NCBI RefSeq assembly: GCF_029227915.1
Contig: NC_079885.1
Span: 30,631,001 to 30,695,000 of the forward strand
Direction of reading: 5' to 3'
DNA length: 64,000 nucleotides
DNA from: Hydractinia symbiolongicarpus
Taxonomy: Eukaryota; Cnidaria; Hydrozoa; Anthoathecata; Hydractiniidae
Below the pieces are notes generated by a model that was not told the origin of the DNA, ran no database searches, and saw nothing but the letters and a program-made list of their open reading frames with translations. Position 1 is the first letter of the stretch. Each line of letters starts with the position of its first letter. This document shows, piece after piece, positions 28,301 through 39,015 of the stretch. The position numbers and the translations under genes were made by a program.

Positions 28301-31300
28301 GCTTAATGAAAGTGGTTTAATCGCCGGCAAACGAAAACCCGCGATTTCCCGTAAATCCCGGGCTTGGCCCGTATAGTCAAAAGTATAAAAAGAAAGTACC
28401 CAGGGAGTAAAATCATTTCCAAAATGATTTTTTTAAATTATTTTGTCACCACTAAAACGCATGAGACTTGTATTTTCAAAAGTGTTTTCATTTTTGATGA
28501 GACGCTGAATAAAAGAAGTTTAATCGCCGGCAAACGAAAACCCGTGATTTCCCGTAAATCCCGGGCTTGGCCCGTATAGTTGAATGTATCTAAAGAAAGT
28601 ACCCAGGGAGTAAACTGACTTCTCGATCGATTTTTCAAATTATTTCTGCACCAGTAGAACGAATGAGACTTGTAGTTTTCAAAAATGTTTTCATTTTTAA
28701 TGAGACGCTTAATGAAAGAGTTTTAATCGCCGGCAAACGAAAACCCGCGATTTCCCGTAAATCCCGGGCTTGGCCCGTATAGTCAAAAGTATAAAAAGAA
28801 AGTACCCAGGGAGTAAAATCATTTCCAAAATGATTTTTTTAAATTATTTTGTCACCACTAAAACGCATGAGACTTGTATTTTCAAAAGTGTTTTCATTTT
28901 TGATGAGACGCTGAATAAAAGAAGTTTAATCGCCGGCAAACGAAAACCCGCGATTTCCCGTAAATCCCGGGCTTGGCCCGTATAGTTGAATGTATCTAAA
29001 GAAAGTACCCAGGGAGTAAACTGACTTCTCGAACGATTTTTCAAATTATTTCTGCACCAGTAGAACGAATGAGACTTGTAGTTTTCAAAAATGTTTTCAT
29101 TTTTAATGAGACGCTTAATGAAAGAGTTTTAATCGCCGGCAAACGAAAACCCGCGATTTCCCGTAAATCCCGGGCTTGGCCCGTATTGTTGAATGTATCT
29201 AAAGAAAGTACCCAGGGAGTAAACTGACTTCCCGAACGATTTTTCAAATTATTTCTGCACCAGTAGAACGAATGAGACTTGTAGTTTTGAAAAATGTTTT
29301 CATTTTTAATGAGACGTTTATTGAAAGAGTTTTAATCGCCGGCAAACGAAAACCCGCGCTTTCCCGTAAATCCCGGACTCGACCCGTATAGTCAAAAGTA
29401 TACAAAGAAAGTACCCAGGGAGTAAACTCATTTCTCGAACGATTTTTTAAATTATTTTTTCACCACTAAAACGCATGAGACTTGTAGTTTTCAGAAATGT
29501 TTTCATTTTTGATGAGACGCTTAATGAAAGTGGTTTAATCACCGGCAAACGAAAACCCGCGATTTCCCGTAAATCCCGGGCTTGGCCCGTATAGTCAAAA
29601 GTATACAAAGAAAGTACCCAGGGAGTAAACTTATTTCCCGAACGATTTTTTAAATATTTTTTCACCACTAAAGCCCATGAGACTTGTAGTTTTTAAAAAT
29701 GTTTTCATTTTGGATGAGACGGTGAATAAAAGAAGTTTAATCGCCGGCAAACGAAAACCCGCGATTTCCCGTAAATCCCGGACTCGGCCTGTATAGTCAA
29801 AAGTATACAAAGAAAGTACCCAGGGAGTAAACTCATTTCCCGAACGATTTTTTAAATTATTTTTTCATCACTAAAACGCATGAGACTTGTAGTTTTCAGA
29901 AATGTTTTCATTTTTGATGAGACACTTAATGAAAGTGGTTTAATCGCCGGCAAACGAAAACCCGCGATTTCCCGTAAATCCCGGGCTTGGCCCGTATAGT
30001 CAAAAGTATACAAAGAAAGTACCCAGGGAGTAAACTCATTTCCCAAATGATTTTTTGATATTATTTTGTCACCACTAAAACGCATGAGACTTGTAGTTTT
30101 CAAAAGTGTTTTCATTTTTGATGAGACGCTGAATAAAAGAAGTTTAATCGCCGGCAAACGAAAACCCGCGATTTCCCGTAAATCCCGGGCTTGGCCCGTA
30201 TTGTTGAATGTATCTAAAGAAAGTACCCAGGGAGTAAACTGACTTCCCGAACGATTTTTCAAATTATTTCGGCACCAGTAGAACGAATGAGACTTGTAGT
30301 TTTGAAAAATGTTTTCATTTTTAATGAGACGTTTATTGAAAGAGTTTTAATCGCCGGCAAACGAAAACCCGCGCTTTCCCGTAAATCCCGGACTCGACCC
30401 GTATAGTCAAAAGTATACAAAGAAAGTACCCAGGGAGTAAACTCATTTCTCGAACGATTTTTTAAATTATTTTTTCACCACTAAAACGCATGAGACTTGT
30501 AGTTTTCAGAAATGTTTTCATTTTTGATGAGACGCTTAATGAAAGTGGTTTAATCGCCGGCAAACGAAAACCCGCGATTTCCCGTAAATCCCGGGCTTGG
30601 CCCGTATAGTCAAAAGTATAAAAAGAAAGTACCCAGGGAGTAAAATCATTTCCAAAATGATTTTTTTAAATTATTTTGTCACCACTAAAACGCATGAGAC
30701 TTGTATTTTCAAAAGTGTTTTCATTTTTGATGAGACGCTGAATAAAAGAAGTTTAATCGCCGGCAAACGAAAACCCGTGATTTCCCGTAAATCCCGGGCT
30801 TGGCCCGTATAGTTGAATGTATCTAAAGAAAGTACCCAGGGAGTAAACTGACTTCTCGATCGATTTTTCAAATTATTTCTGCACCAGTAGAACGAATGAG
30901 ACTTGTAGTTTTCAAAAATGTTTTCATTTTTAATGAGACGCTTAATGAAAGAGTTTTAATCGCCGGCAAACGAAAACCCGCGATTTCCCGTAAATCCCGG
31001 GCTTGGCCCGTATAGTCAAAAGTATAAAAAGAAAGTACCCAGGGAGTAAAATCATTTCCAAAATGATTTTTTTAAATTATTTTGTCACCACTAAAACGCA
31101 TGAGACTTGTATTTTCAAAAGTGTTTTCATTTTTGATGAGACGCTGAATAAAAGAAGTTTAATCGCCGGCAAACGAAAACCCGCGATTTCCCGTAAATCC
31201 CGGGCTTGGCCCGTATAGTTGAATGTATCTAAAGAAAGTACCCAGGGAGTAAACTGACTTCTCGAACGATTTTTCAAATTATTTCTGCACCAGTAGAACG

Positions 31301-31774
31301 AATGAGACTTGTAGTTTTCAAAAATGTTTTCATTTTTAATGAGACGCTTAATGAAAGAGTTTTAATCGCCGGCAAACGAAAACCCGCGATTTCCCGTAAA
31401 TCCCGGGCTTGGCCCGTATTGTTGAATGTATCTAAAGAAAGTACCCAGGGAGTAAACTGACTTCCCGAACGATTTTTCAAATTATTTCTGCACCAGTAGA
31501 ACGAATGAGACTTGTAGTTTTGAAAAATGTTTTCATTTTTAATGAGACGTTTATTGAAAGAGTTTTAATCGCCGGCAAACGAAAACCCGCGCTTTCCCGT
31601 AAATCCCGGACTCGACCCGTATAGTCAAAAGTATACAAAGAAAGTACCCAGGGAGTAAACTCATTTCTCGAACGATTTTTTAAATTATTTTTTCACCACT
31701 AAAACGCATGAGACTTGTAGTTTTCAGAAATGTTTTCATTTTTGATGAGACGCTTAATGAAAGTGGTTTAATCG
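22341..31774 (+). repeat. Unit recurring at 9, 10 and 11 monomers, including a near-identical 2,233-bp tandem pair
   Basis: An A-B-C2 landmark recurs at 23761, 25589, 27619 and 29852, giving spacings of 1,828, 2,030 and 2,233 bases, that is 9, 10 and 11 monomers plus one base. The last two copies (about 27247-29479 and 29480-31712, with similarity running to about 31774) look base-identical to the eye. They share private variants at TTTCGGCACC (~28035, ~30268), CCCGTGATTT (~28541, ~30774) and CTCGATCG (~28622, ~30855). C2 is a C subtype with GACGTTTATTGAAAGAG, CGCGCTTTCCCG and ACTCGACCCG. The growth between copies lies in extra A-B'-C monomers. Confidence 0.83.
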
Positions 31775-34700
31775 CCGGCAAACGAAAACCCGCGATTTCC
31801 CGTAAATCCCGGGCTTGGCCCGTATAGTCAAAAGTATAAAAAGAAAGTACCCAGGGAGTAAAATCATTTCCAAAATGATTTTTTTAAATTATTTTGTCAC
31901 CACTAAAACGCATGAGACTTGTATTTTCAAAAGTGTTTTCATTTTTGATGAGACGCTGAATAAAAGAAGTTTAATCGCCGGCAAACGAAAACCCGCGATT
32001 TCCCGTAAATCCCGGGCTTGGCCCGTATAGTTGAATGTATCTAAAGAAAGTACCCAGGGAGTAAACTGACTTCTCGAACGATTTTTCAAATTATTTCTGC
32101 ACCAGTAGAACGAATGAGACTTGTAGTTTTTAAAAATGTTTTCATTTTTAATGAGACGCTTAATGAAAGAGTTTTAATCGCCGGCAAACGAAAACCCGCG
32201 ATTTCCCGTAAATCCCGGGCTTGGCCCGCATAGTCGAATGTATACAAAGTATGTACCCTGTGAGTAAACTTATTTCCAAAACGATTTTTTAAATTATCTT
32301 TTCACCACTAAAGCGCATGAGACTTGTAGTCTTCAAAAATGTTTTCATTTTTGATGAGACGCTGAATAAAAGAAGTTTAAGCGCCGGCAAACGAAAACCC
32401 GCCATTTCCCGTAAACCCCGGACTCGGCCCGTATAATCAAAAGTATACAAAGAAAGTACCCAAGGAGTAAACTCATTTCCCGAACGATTTTTTAAATTAT
32501 TTTTTCACCACTAAAACGCATGAAACTTGTAGTTTTCAGAAATGTTTTCATTTTTGATGAGACGCTTAATGAAAGTGGTTTAATCGCCGGCAAACGAAAA
32601 CCCGCGATTTCCCGTAAATCCCAGGCTTGGCCCGTATAGTCAAAAGTATAAAAAGAAAGTACCCAGGGAGTAAACTCATTTCCAAAATGATTTTTTTAAA
32701 TTATTTTGTCACCACTAAAACGCATGAGACTTGTATTTTCAAAAGTGTTTTCATTTTTGATGAGACGCTGAATAAAAGAAGTTTAATCGCCGGCAAACAA
32801 AAACCCGCGATTTCCCGTAAATCCCGGGCTTGGCCCGTATAGTTGAATTTATCTAAAGAAAGTACCCAGGGAGTAAACTGACTTCTCGAACGATTTTTCA
32901 AATTATTTCTGCACCAGTAGAACGAATGAGACTTGTAGTTTTCAAAAATGTTTTCATTTTTAATGAGACGCTTAATGAAAGAGTTTTAATCGCCGCCAAA
33001 CGAAAACCCGCGATTTTCCGTAAATCCCGGGCTTGGCCGGCATAGTCAAATGTATACAAAGTATGTACCCTGTGAGTAAACTTATTTCCAAAACGATTTT
33101 TTAAATTATCTTTTCACCACTAAAGCGCATGAGACTTGTAGTCTTCAAAAATGTTTTCATTTTTGATGAGACGCTGAATAAAAGAAGTTTAAGCGCCGGC
33201 AAACGAAAACCCGCCATTTCCCGTAAACCCCGGAATCGGCCCGTATAGTCAAAAGTATACAAAGAAAGTACCCAAGGAGTAAACTCATTTCCCGAACGAT
33301 TTTTTAAATTATTTTTTCACCACTAAAACGCATGAAACTTGTAGTTTTCAGAAATGTTTTCATTTTTGATGAGACGCTTAATGAAAGTGGTTTAATCACC
33401 GGCAAACGAAAACCCGCGATTTCCCGTAAATCCCGGGCTTGGCCCGTATAGTCAAAAGTATACAAAGAAAGTACCCAGGGAGTAAACTTATTTCCCGAAC
33501 GATTTTTTAAATAATTATTTCACCACTAAAGCCCATGAGACTTGTAGTTTTTAAAAATGTTTTCATTTTGGATGAGACGGTGAATAAAAGAAGTTTAATC
33601 GCCGGCAAACGAAAACCCGCCATTTCCCGTAAATCCTGGACTCGGCCTGTATAGTCAAAAGTATACAAAGAAAGTACCCAGGGAGTAAACTCATTTCCCG
33701 AACGATTTTTTAAATTATTTTTTCATCACTAAAACGCATGAGACTTGTAGTTTTCAGAAATGTTTTCATTTTTGATGAGATACTTAATGAAAGTGGTTTA
33801 ATCGCCGGCAAACGAAAACCCGCGATTTCCCGTAAATCCCGGGCTTGGCCCGTATAGTCAAAAGTATACAAAGAAAGTACCCAGGGAGTAAACTCATTTC
33901 CCAAATGATTTTTTGAAATTATTTTGTCACCACTAAAACGCATGAGACTTGTAGTTTTCAAAAGTGTTTTCATTTTTGATGAGACGCTGAATAAAAGAAG
34001 TTTAATCGCCGGCAAACGAAAACCCGCGATTTCCCGTAAATCCCGGGCTTGGCCCGTATAGTTGAATGTATCTAAAGAAAGTACCCAGGGAGTAAACTGA
34101 CTTCCCGAACGATTTTTCAAATTATTTCTGCACCAGTAGAACGAATGAGACTTGTAGTTTTGAAAAATGTTTTCATTTTTAATGAGACGTTTATTGAAAG
34201 AGTTTTAATCGCCGGCAAACGAAAACCCGCGCTTTCCCGTAAATCCCGGACTCGACCCGTATAGTCAAAAGTATACAAAGAAAGTACCCAGGGAGTAAAC
34301 TCATTTCCCGAACGATTTTTAAAATTATTTTTTCACCACTAAGACGTATGAGACTTGTAGTTTTCAGAAATGTTTTCATTTTTGATGAGACACTTAATGA
34401 ATGTGGTTTAATCGCCGGCAAGCGAAAACCCGCGATTTCCCGTAAATCACGGGCTTGGCCCGTATAGTTGAATGTATCTAAAGAAAGTACCCAGGGAGTA
34501 AACTGACTTCCCGAACGATTTTTCAAATTATTTCTGCACCAGTAGAACGAATGAGACTTGTAGTTTTTAAAAATGTTTTCATTTTTAACGAGACGCCTAA
34601 TGAAAGAGTTTTAATCGCCGGCAAAAGAAAACCCGCGATTTCCCGTAAATCCCGGGCTCGGCCCGCATAGTCGAATGTATACAAGGAAAGTACCCTGTGA

Positions 34701-36074
34701 GTAAACTTATTTCCAAAACGATTTTTTAAATTCTCTTTTTACCACTAAAACGCATGAGACTTGTAGTTTTCAAAAATGTTTTCATTTTTGATGAGACGCT
34801 GAATAAAAGAAGTTTAATCGTCGGCAAACGAAAACCCGCCATTTCCCGTAAACTCCGGACTCGGCCCGTATAGTCAAAAGTATACAAAGAAAGTACCCAG
34901 GGAGTAAACTCATTTCCCGAACGATTTTTTAAATTATTATTTCACCACTAAAGCTCATGAGACTTGTAGTTTTTAAAAATGTTTTCATTTTTGATGAGAC
35001 GGTGAATAAAAGAAGTTTAATCGCCGGCAAACGAAAACCCGCGATTTCCCGTAAATCCCGGACTCGGCCTGTATAGTCAAAAGTATACAAAGAAAGTACC
35101 CAGGGAGTAAACTCATTTCCCAAATGATTTTTTGAAATTATTTTGTCACCACTAAAACGCATGAGACTTGTAGTTTTCAAAAGTGTTTTCATTTTTGATG
35201 AGACGCTGAATAAAAGAAGTTTAATCGCCGGCAAACGAAAACCCGCGATTTCCCGTAAATCCCGGGCTTGGCCCGTATAGTTGAATGTATCTAAAGAAAG
35301 TACCCAGGGAGTAAACTGACTTCCCGAACGATTTTTCAAATTATTTCTGCACCAGTAGAACGAATGAGACTTGTAGTTTTGAAAAATGTTTTCATATTTA
35401 ATGAGACGATTAATGAAAGAGTTTTAATCGCCGGCAAACGAAAACCCGTGATTTCCCGTAAATCCCGGACTCGGCCCGTATAGTCAAAAGTATACAAAGA
35501 AAGTACCCAGGGAGTAAACTCATTTCCCGAACGATTTTTAAAATTATTTTTTCACCACTAAGACGTATGAGACTTGTAGTTTTCAGAAATGTTTTCATTT
35601 TTGATGAGACGCTTAATGAATGTGGTTTAATCGCCGGCAAGCGAAAACCCGCGATTTCCCATAAATCACGGGCTTGGCCCGTATAGTTGAATGTATCTAA
35701 AGAAAGTACCCAGGGAGTAAACTGACTTCCCGAACGATTTTTCAAATTATTTCTGCACCAGTAGAACGAATGAGTCTTGTAGTTTTCAAAAATGTTTTCA
35801 TTTTTAACGAGACGCCTAATGAAACAGTTTTAATCGCCGGCAAAAGAAAACCCGCGATTTCCCGTAAATCCCGGACTCGGCCCGTATAGTCAAAATTATA
35901 CAAAGAAAGTACCCAGGGAGTAAACTCATTTCCCGAACGATTTTTAAAATTATTTTTTCACCGCTAAAACGCATGAGACTTGTAGTTTTCAGAAATGTTT
36001 TCATTTTTGATGAGACGCTTAATGAATGTGGTTTAATAGCCGGCAAGCGAAAACCCGCGATTTTCCGTAAATCC

Positions 36075-36076
36075 CT
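36075..36076 (+). other. 22-base deletion removing the GC dyad of one monomer
   Basis: Here GTAAATCCC is joined directly to TGTATCTAAAG. Neighbouring monomers have 22 further bases between these words, containing GGGCTTGGCCCG and GTATAGTTGAA. Monomer starts at 35935 and 36116 confirm a 181-base unit. The deletion removes almost the entire CGGGC-TTG-GCCCG dyad. Confidence 0.85.
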
Positions 36077-36115
36077 GTATCTAAAGAAAGTACCCAGGGA
36101 GTAAACTGACTTCCC

Positions 36116-36318
36116 GAACGATTTTTCAAATTATTTCTGCACCAGTAGAACGAATGAGACTTGTAGTTTTCAAAAAGGTTTTCATTTTTAATGAGACGCT
36201 TAATGAAAGAGTTTTATTCGCCGGCAAACGAAAACCCGCGATTTCCCCTAAATCCCGGACTCGGCCCGTATAGTCAAATGTATACAAAGAAAGTACCCAG
36301 GGTGTAAACTCATTTCCC
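36116..36318 (+). repeat. Exemplar monomer, type C
   Basis: First monomer of a clean six-type series. Type C is the most distinct type: its 5' part reads TTTTTCAAATTATTTCTGC followed by CACCAGTAGAACGAATGAG instead of the usual CACCACTAAAACGCATGAG. It also has TTAATGAGACGCTTAATG and GAAAGAG before TTTTAATCG. By hand it differs from type A at roughly 14 of 203 positions. It normally follows type B, whose tail ends GTAAACTGACTTCCC. This copy has G for T in the AAAATG of the central dyad (CAAAAAGG), weakening that hairpin. Confidence 0.85.
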
Positions 36319-36521
36319 GAACGATTCTTAAAATTATTTTTTCACCACTAAAACGAATGAGACTTGTAGTTTTCAGAAATGTTTTCATTTTTGATGAGAC
36401 GCTTAATGAATGTGGTTTAATCGCCGGCAAACGAAGACCCGCCATTTCCCGTAAACCCCGGGCTTGGCCCGCATAGTCAAATGTATACAAGGAAAGTACC
36501 CAGGGAGTAAACTTATTTCCA
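36319..36521 (+). repeat. Exemplar monomer, type D
   Basis: Type D is recognised by a shorter T-tract followed by AAAATTA (here interrupted as GATTCTTAAAATTA), by GTATGAG or GAATGAG after AAAAC, by CTTAATGAATGTGG, usually by CGGCAAGCG, and by a tail reading GGCCCGCATAGTC then AATGTATACAA. In most copies the tail ends GTACCCTGTGAGTAAACTTA, leading into type E. In this copy the tail keeps the more common CCCAGGGAG form. The usual order is C then D then E. Confidence 0.82.
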
Positions 36522-36724
36522 AAACGATTTTTTAAATTCTCTTTTTACCACTAAAACGCATGAGACTTGTAGTTTTTAAAAATGTTTTCATTTTTGATGA
36601 GACGCTGAATAAAAGAAGTTTAATCGCCGGCAAACGAAAACCCGCCATTTCCCGTAAACCCCGGACTCGGCCCGTATAGTCAAAAGTATACAAAGAAAGT
36701 ACCCAGGGAGTAAACTCATTTCCC
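36522..36724 (+). repeat. Exemplar monomer, type E
   Basis: Type E begins AAACG rather than GAACG and carries a C in the second T-tract (TTATCTTTTCACC in most copies, TTCTCTTTTTACC here). It has GACGCTGAATAAAAGAAG, CCCGCCATTTCCCG in place of CCCGCGATTTCCCG, and GTAAACCCCGGACTCGG. The GC dyad is imperfect in this type because CGGAC no longer matches GCCCG. It normally sits between D and F. Confidence 0.82.
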
Positions 36725-36927
36725 GAACGATTTTTTAAATTATTATTTGACCACTAAAGCCCATGAGACTTGTAGTTTTTAAAAATGTTTTCATTTTTGA
36801 TGAGACAGTGAATAAAAGAAGTTTAATCGCCGGCAAACGAAAACCCGCGATTTCCCGTAAATCCCGGACTCGGCCTGTATAGTCAAAAGTATACAAAGAA
36901 AGTACCCAGGGAGTAAACTCATTTCCC
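36725..36927 (+). repeat. Exemplar monomer, type F
   Basis: Type F is marked by TTATTATTTCACC (TTATTATTTGACC here), by CACTAAAGCCCATGAG in place of CACTAAAACGCATGAG, by GTAGTTTTTAAAAATG, by GAGACGGTGAATAAAAGAAG (here GACAGTG) and by GGACTCGGCCTGTATAG. It lies between E and A in the right half of the window. In the left half it is rare; the hexamer there uses a second D-like monomer instead. Confidence 0.82.
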
Positions 36928-37130
36928 GAACGATTTTTTAAATTATATTTTCACCACTAAAACGCATGAGACTTGTAGTTTTCAGAAATGTTTTCATTTT
37001 TAATGAGACGCTTAATGAAAGTGGTTTAATCGCCGGCAAACGAAAACATGCGATTTCCCGTAAATCCCGGGCTTGGCCCGTATAGTCAAAAGTATACAAA
37101 GAAAGTACCGAGGGAGTAAACTCATTTCCA
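36928..37130 (+). repeat. Exemplar monomer, type A
   Basis: Type A is closest to a general consensus: T6 AAATTA T6, CACCACTAAAACGCATGAG (CATCACTAAAACG in many right-half copies), TTTTCAGAAATG, CTTAATGAAAGTGG, CCCGCGATTTCCCG and a perfect CGGGC-TTG-GCCCG dyad. The tail is GTATAGTCAAAAGTATACAA; in a left-half subtype it is GTATAAAAAGAAAG. It almost always precedes type B or B'. This copy has ACATGCGATTT, a private change. Confidence 0.85.
37068..37080. other. 13-bp GC dyad (5-base arms, TTG loop), example
   Basis: CGGGC and GCCCG are exact reverse complements around TTG. The dyad is perfect in A, B and D monomers. It is imperfect in E, F and most C monomers, where CGGGCTT becomes CGGACTC, and in F where GCCCG becomes GCCTG. 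It lies in the GC-rich part of the monomer and coincides with a cluster of deletions. Confidence 0.78.
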
Positions 37131-37333
37131 AAATGATTTTTTGAAATTATTTTGTCACCACTAAAACGCATGAGACTTGTAGTTTTCAAAAGTGTTTTCA
37201 TTTTTGATGAGACGCTAAATAAAAGAAGTTTAATCGCCGGCAAACGAAAACCCGCGATTTCCCGTAAATCCCGGCTTGGCCCGTATAGTTGAATGTATCT
37301 AAAGAAAGTACCCAGGGAGTAAACTGATTTCCC
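37131..37333 (+). repeat. Exemplar monomer, type B
   Basis: Type B begins AAATG and reads GATTTTTTGAAATTATTTT then GTCACC, one base longer than A here, so an intact B is 204 bp. It has TTTTCAAAAGTGTTTTC, GACGCTGAATAAAAGAAG (GCTAAAT here), and the tail GTATAGTTGAATGTATCTAA ending GTAAACTGACTTCCC, which leads into C. This copy is back to 203 bp because one G is missing from the CCCGGG at about 37271. In the left half the related B' has GATTTTTTTAAATTATTTT and GACTTGTATTTTC, with the G of GTAG lost. Confidence 0.84.
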
Positions 37334-39015
37334 GAACGATTTTTCAAATTTATTCTGCACCAGTAGAACGAATGAGACTTGTAGTTTTCAAAAATGTTTT
37401 CATTTTTAATGAGACGCTTAATGAAAGAGTTTTAATCGCCGGCAAACGAAAACCCGCGATTTCCCGTAAATCCCGGACTCGGCCCGTATAATCAAAAGTA
37501 TACAAAGAAAGTACCCAGGGAGTAAACTCATTTCCCGAACGATTTTTAAAATTATTTTTTCACCACTAAAACGTATGAGACTTGTAGTTTTCAGAAATGT
37601 TTTCATTTTTGATGAGACGCTTAATGAATGTGGTTTAATCGCCGGCAAGCGAAAACCCGCGATTTCCCTTAAATCCCGGGCTTGGCCCGCATAGTCGAAT
37701 GTATACAAAGAAAGTACCCTGTGAGTAAACTTATTTCCAAAACGATTTTTTAAATTCTCTTTTTACCACTAAAACGCATGAGACTTGTAGTTTTCAAAAG
37801 TGTTTTCATTTTTGATGAGACGCTGAATAAAAGAAGTTTAATCGCCGGCAAACGAAAACCCGCGATTTCCCGTAAATCCCGGGCTTGGCCCGTATAGTTG
37901 AATGTATCTAAAGAAAGTACCCAGGGAGTAAACTGATTTCCCGAACAATTTTTCAAATTATTTCTGCACCAGTAGAACGAATGAGACTTGTAGTTTTCAA
38001 AAATGTTTTCATTTTTAATGAGACGCTTAATGAAAGAGTTTTAATCGCCGGCACACGAAATCCCGCGATTTCCCGTAAATGCCGGACTCGGCCCGTATAG
38101 TCAAAAGTATACAAAGAAAGTACCCAGGGAGTAAATTCATTTCCCGAACGATTTTTAAAATTATTTTTTCACCACTAAAACGTATGAGACTTGTAGTTTT
38201 CAGAAATGTTTTCATTTTTGATGAGACACTTAATGAATGTGGTTTAAACGCCGGCAAGCGAAAACCCGCGATTCCCCGTAAATCCCGGGCTTGGCCCGCA
38301 TAGTCGAATGTATACAAAGAATGTACCCTGTGAGTAAACTTATTTCCAAAACGATTTTTTAAATTATCTTTTCACCACTAAAACGCATGAGACTTGTAGT
38401 TTTCAAAAATGTTTTCATTTTTGAAGAGACGCTGAATAAAAGAAGTTTAATTGCCGGCAAACGAAAACCCACCATTTCCCGTAAACTCCGGACTCGGCCC
38501 GTATAGTCAAAAGTATACAAAGAAAGTACCCAGGGAGTAAACTCATTTCCCAAATGATTTTTTGAAATTATTTTGTCACCACTAAAACGCAAGAGACTTG
38601 TAGTTTTCAAAAGTGTTTTCATTTTAGATGAGACGCTGAATAAAAGAAGTTTAATTGCCGGCAAACAAAAACCCGCGATTTCTCGTAAATCCCGGGCTTG
38701 GCCCGTATAGTTGAATGTATCTAAAGAAAGTACCCAGGGAGTAAACTGATTTCCCGAACGATTTTTCAAATTATTTCTGCACCAGTAGAACGAATGAGAC
38801 TTGTACTTTTCAAGAATGTTTTCATTTTTAATGAGACGCTTAATGAAAGAGTTTTAATCGCCGGCAAACGAAATCCCGCGATTTCCCGTAAATCCCGGAC
38901 TCGGCCCGTATAGTCAAAAGTATACAAAGAAAGTACCCAGGGTGTAAACTCATTTCCCGAACGATTTTTAAAATTATTTTTTCACCACTAAAACGTATGA
39001 GACTTGTAGTTTTCA

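Larger units (their letters stand above)
36116..37333 (+). repeat. Six-monomer higher-order repeat C-D-E-F-A-B, 1,218 bp
   Basis: Monomer starts at 36116, 36319, 36522, 36725, 36928 and 37131 carry six different type signatures, and the next monomer at 37334 is again type C. The series can be traced, with losses and substitutions, from about 31.8 to 39.0 kb and from about 56.6 to 61.9 kb. It is the best candidate for the parental higher-order unit of the right half of the array. Confidence 0.8.
31775..39015 (+). repeat. Transition zone, then A-F hexamers
   Basis: The last TATA-bearing A/B' pair of the window is at about 32500-32900; from about 33.7 kb on, A has the GTATACAAAG tail and B is the full GTAGTTTTC form. 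The hexamer order C-D-E-F-A-B can then be followed with substitutions, for example D-C pairs at 34.3-34.7 and 35.5-35.9 kb. The zone includes the 20.8-22.3-kb duplicate at its left end. One monomer at 35935-36115 is only 181 bp because of a 22-base deletion. Confidence 0.78.

Noticed and set aside
27247-31774. Certain recent biological duplication
   Set aside because: Apparent identity over 2.2 kb could also come from assembly of a satellite, so this is reported as needing read support rather than as fact.
36116-37333. CENP-B box
   Set aside because: The core pattern TTCG-4-A-2-CGGG was looked for on both strands. The closest site, around the reverse complement of CGCCGGCAAACGAA, starts TTCGTTTG but lacks the required A and CGGG spacing.
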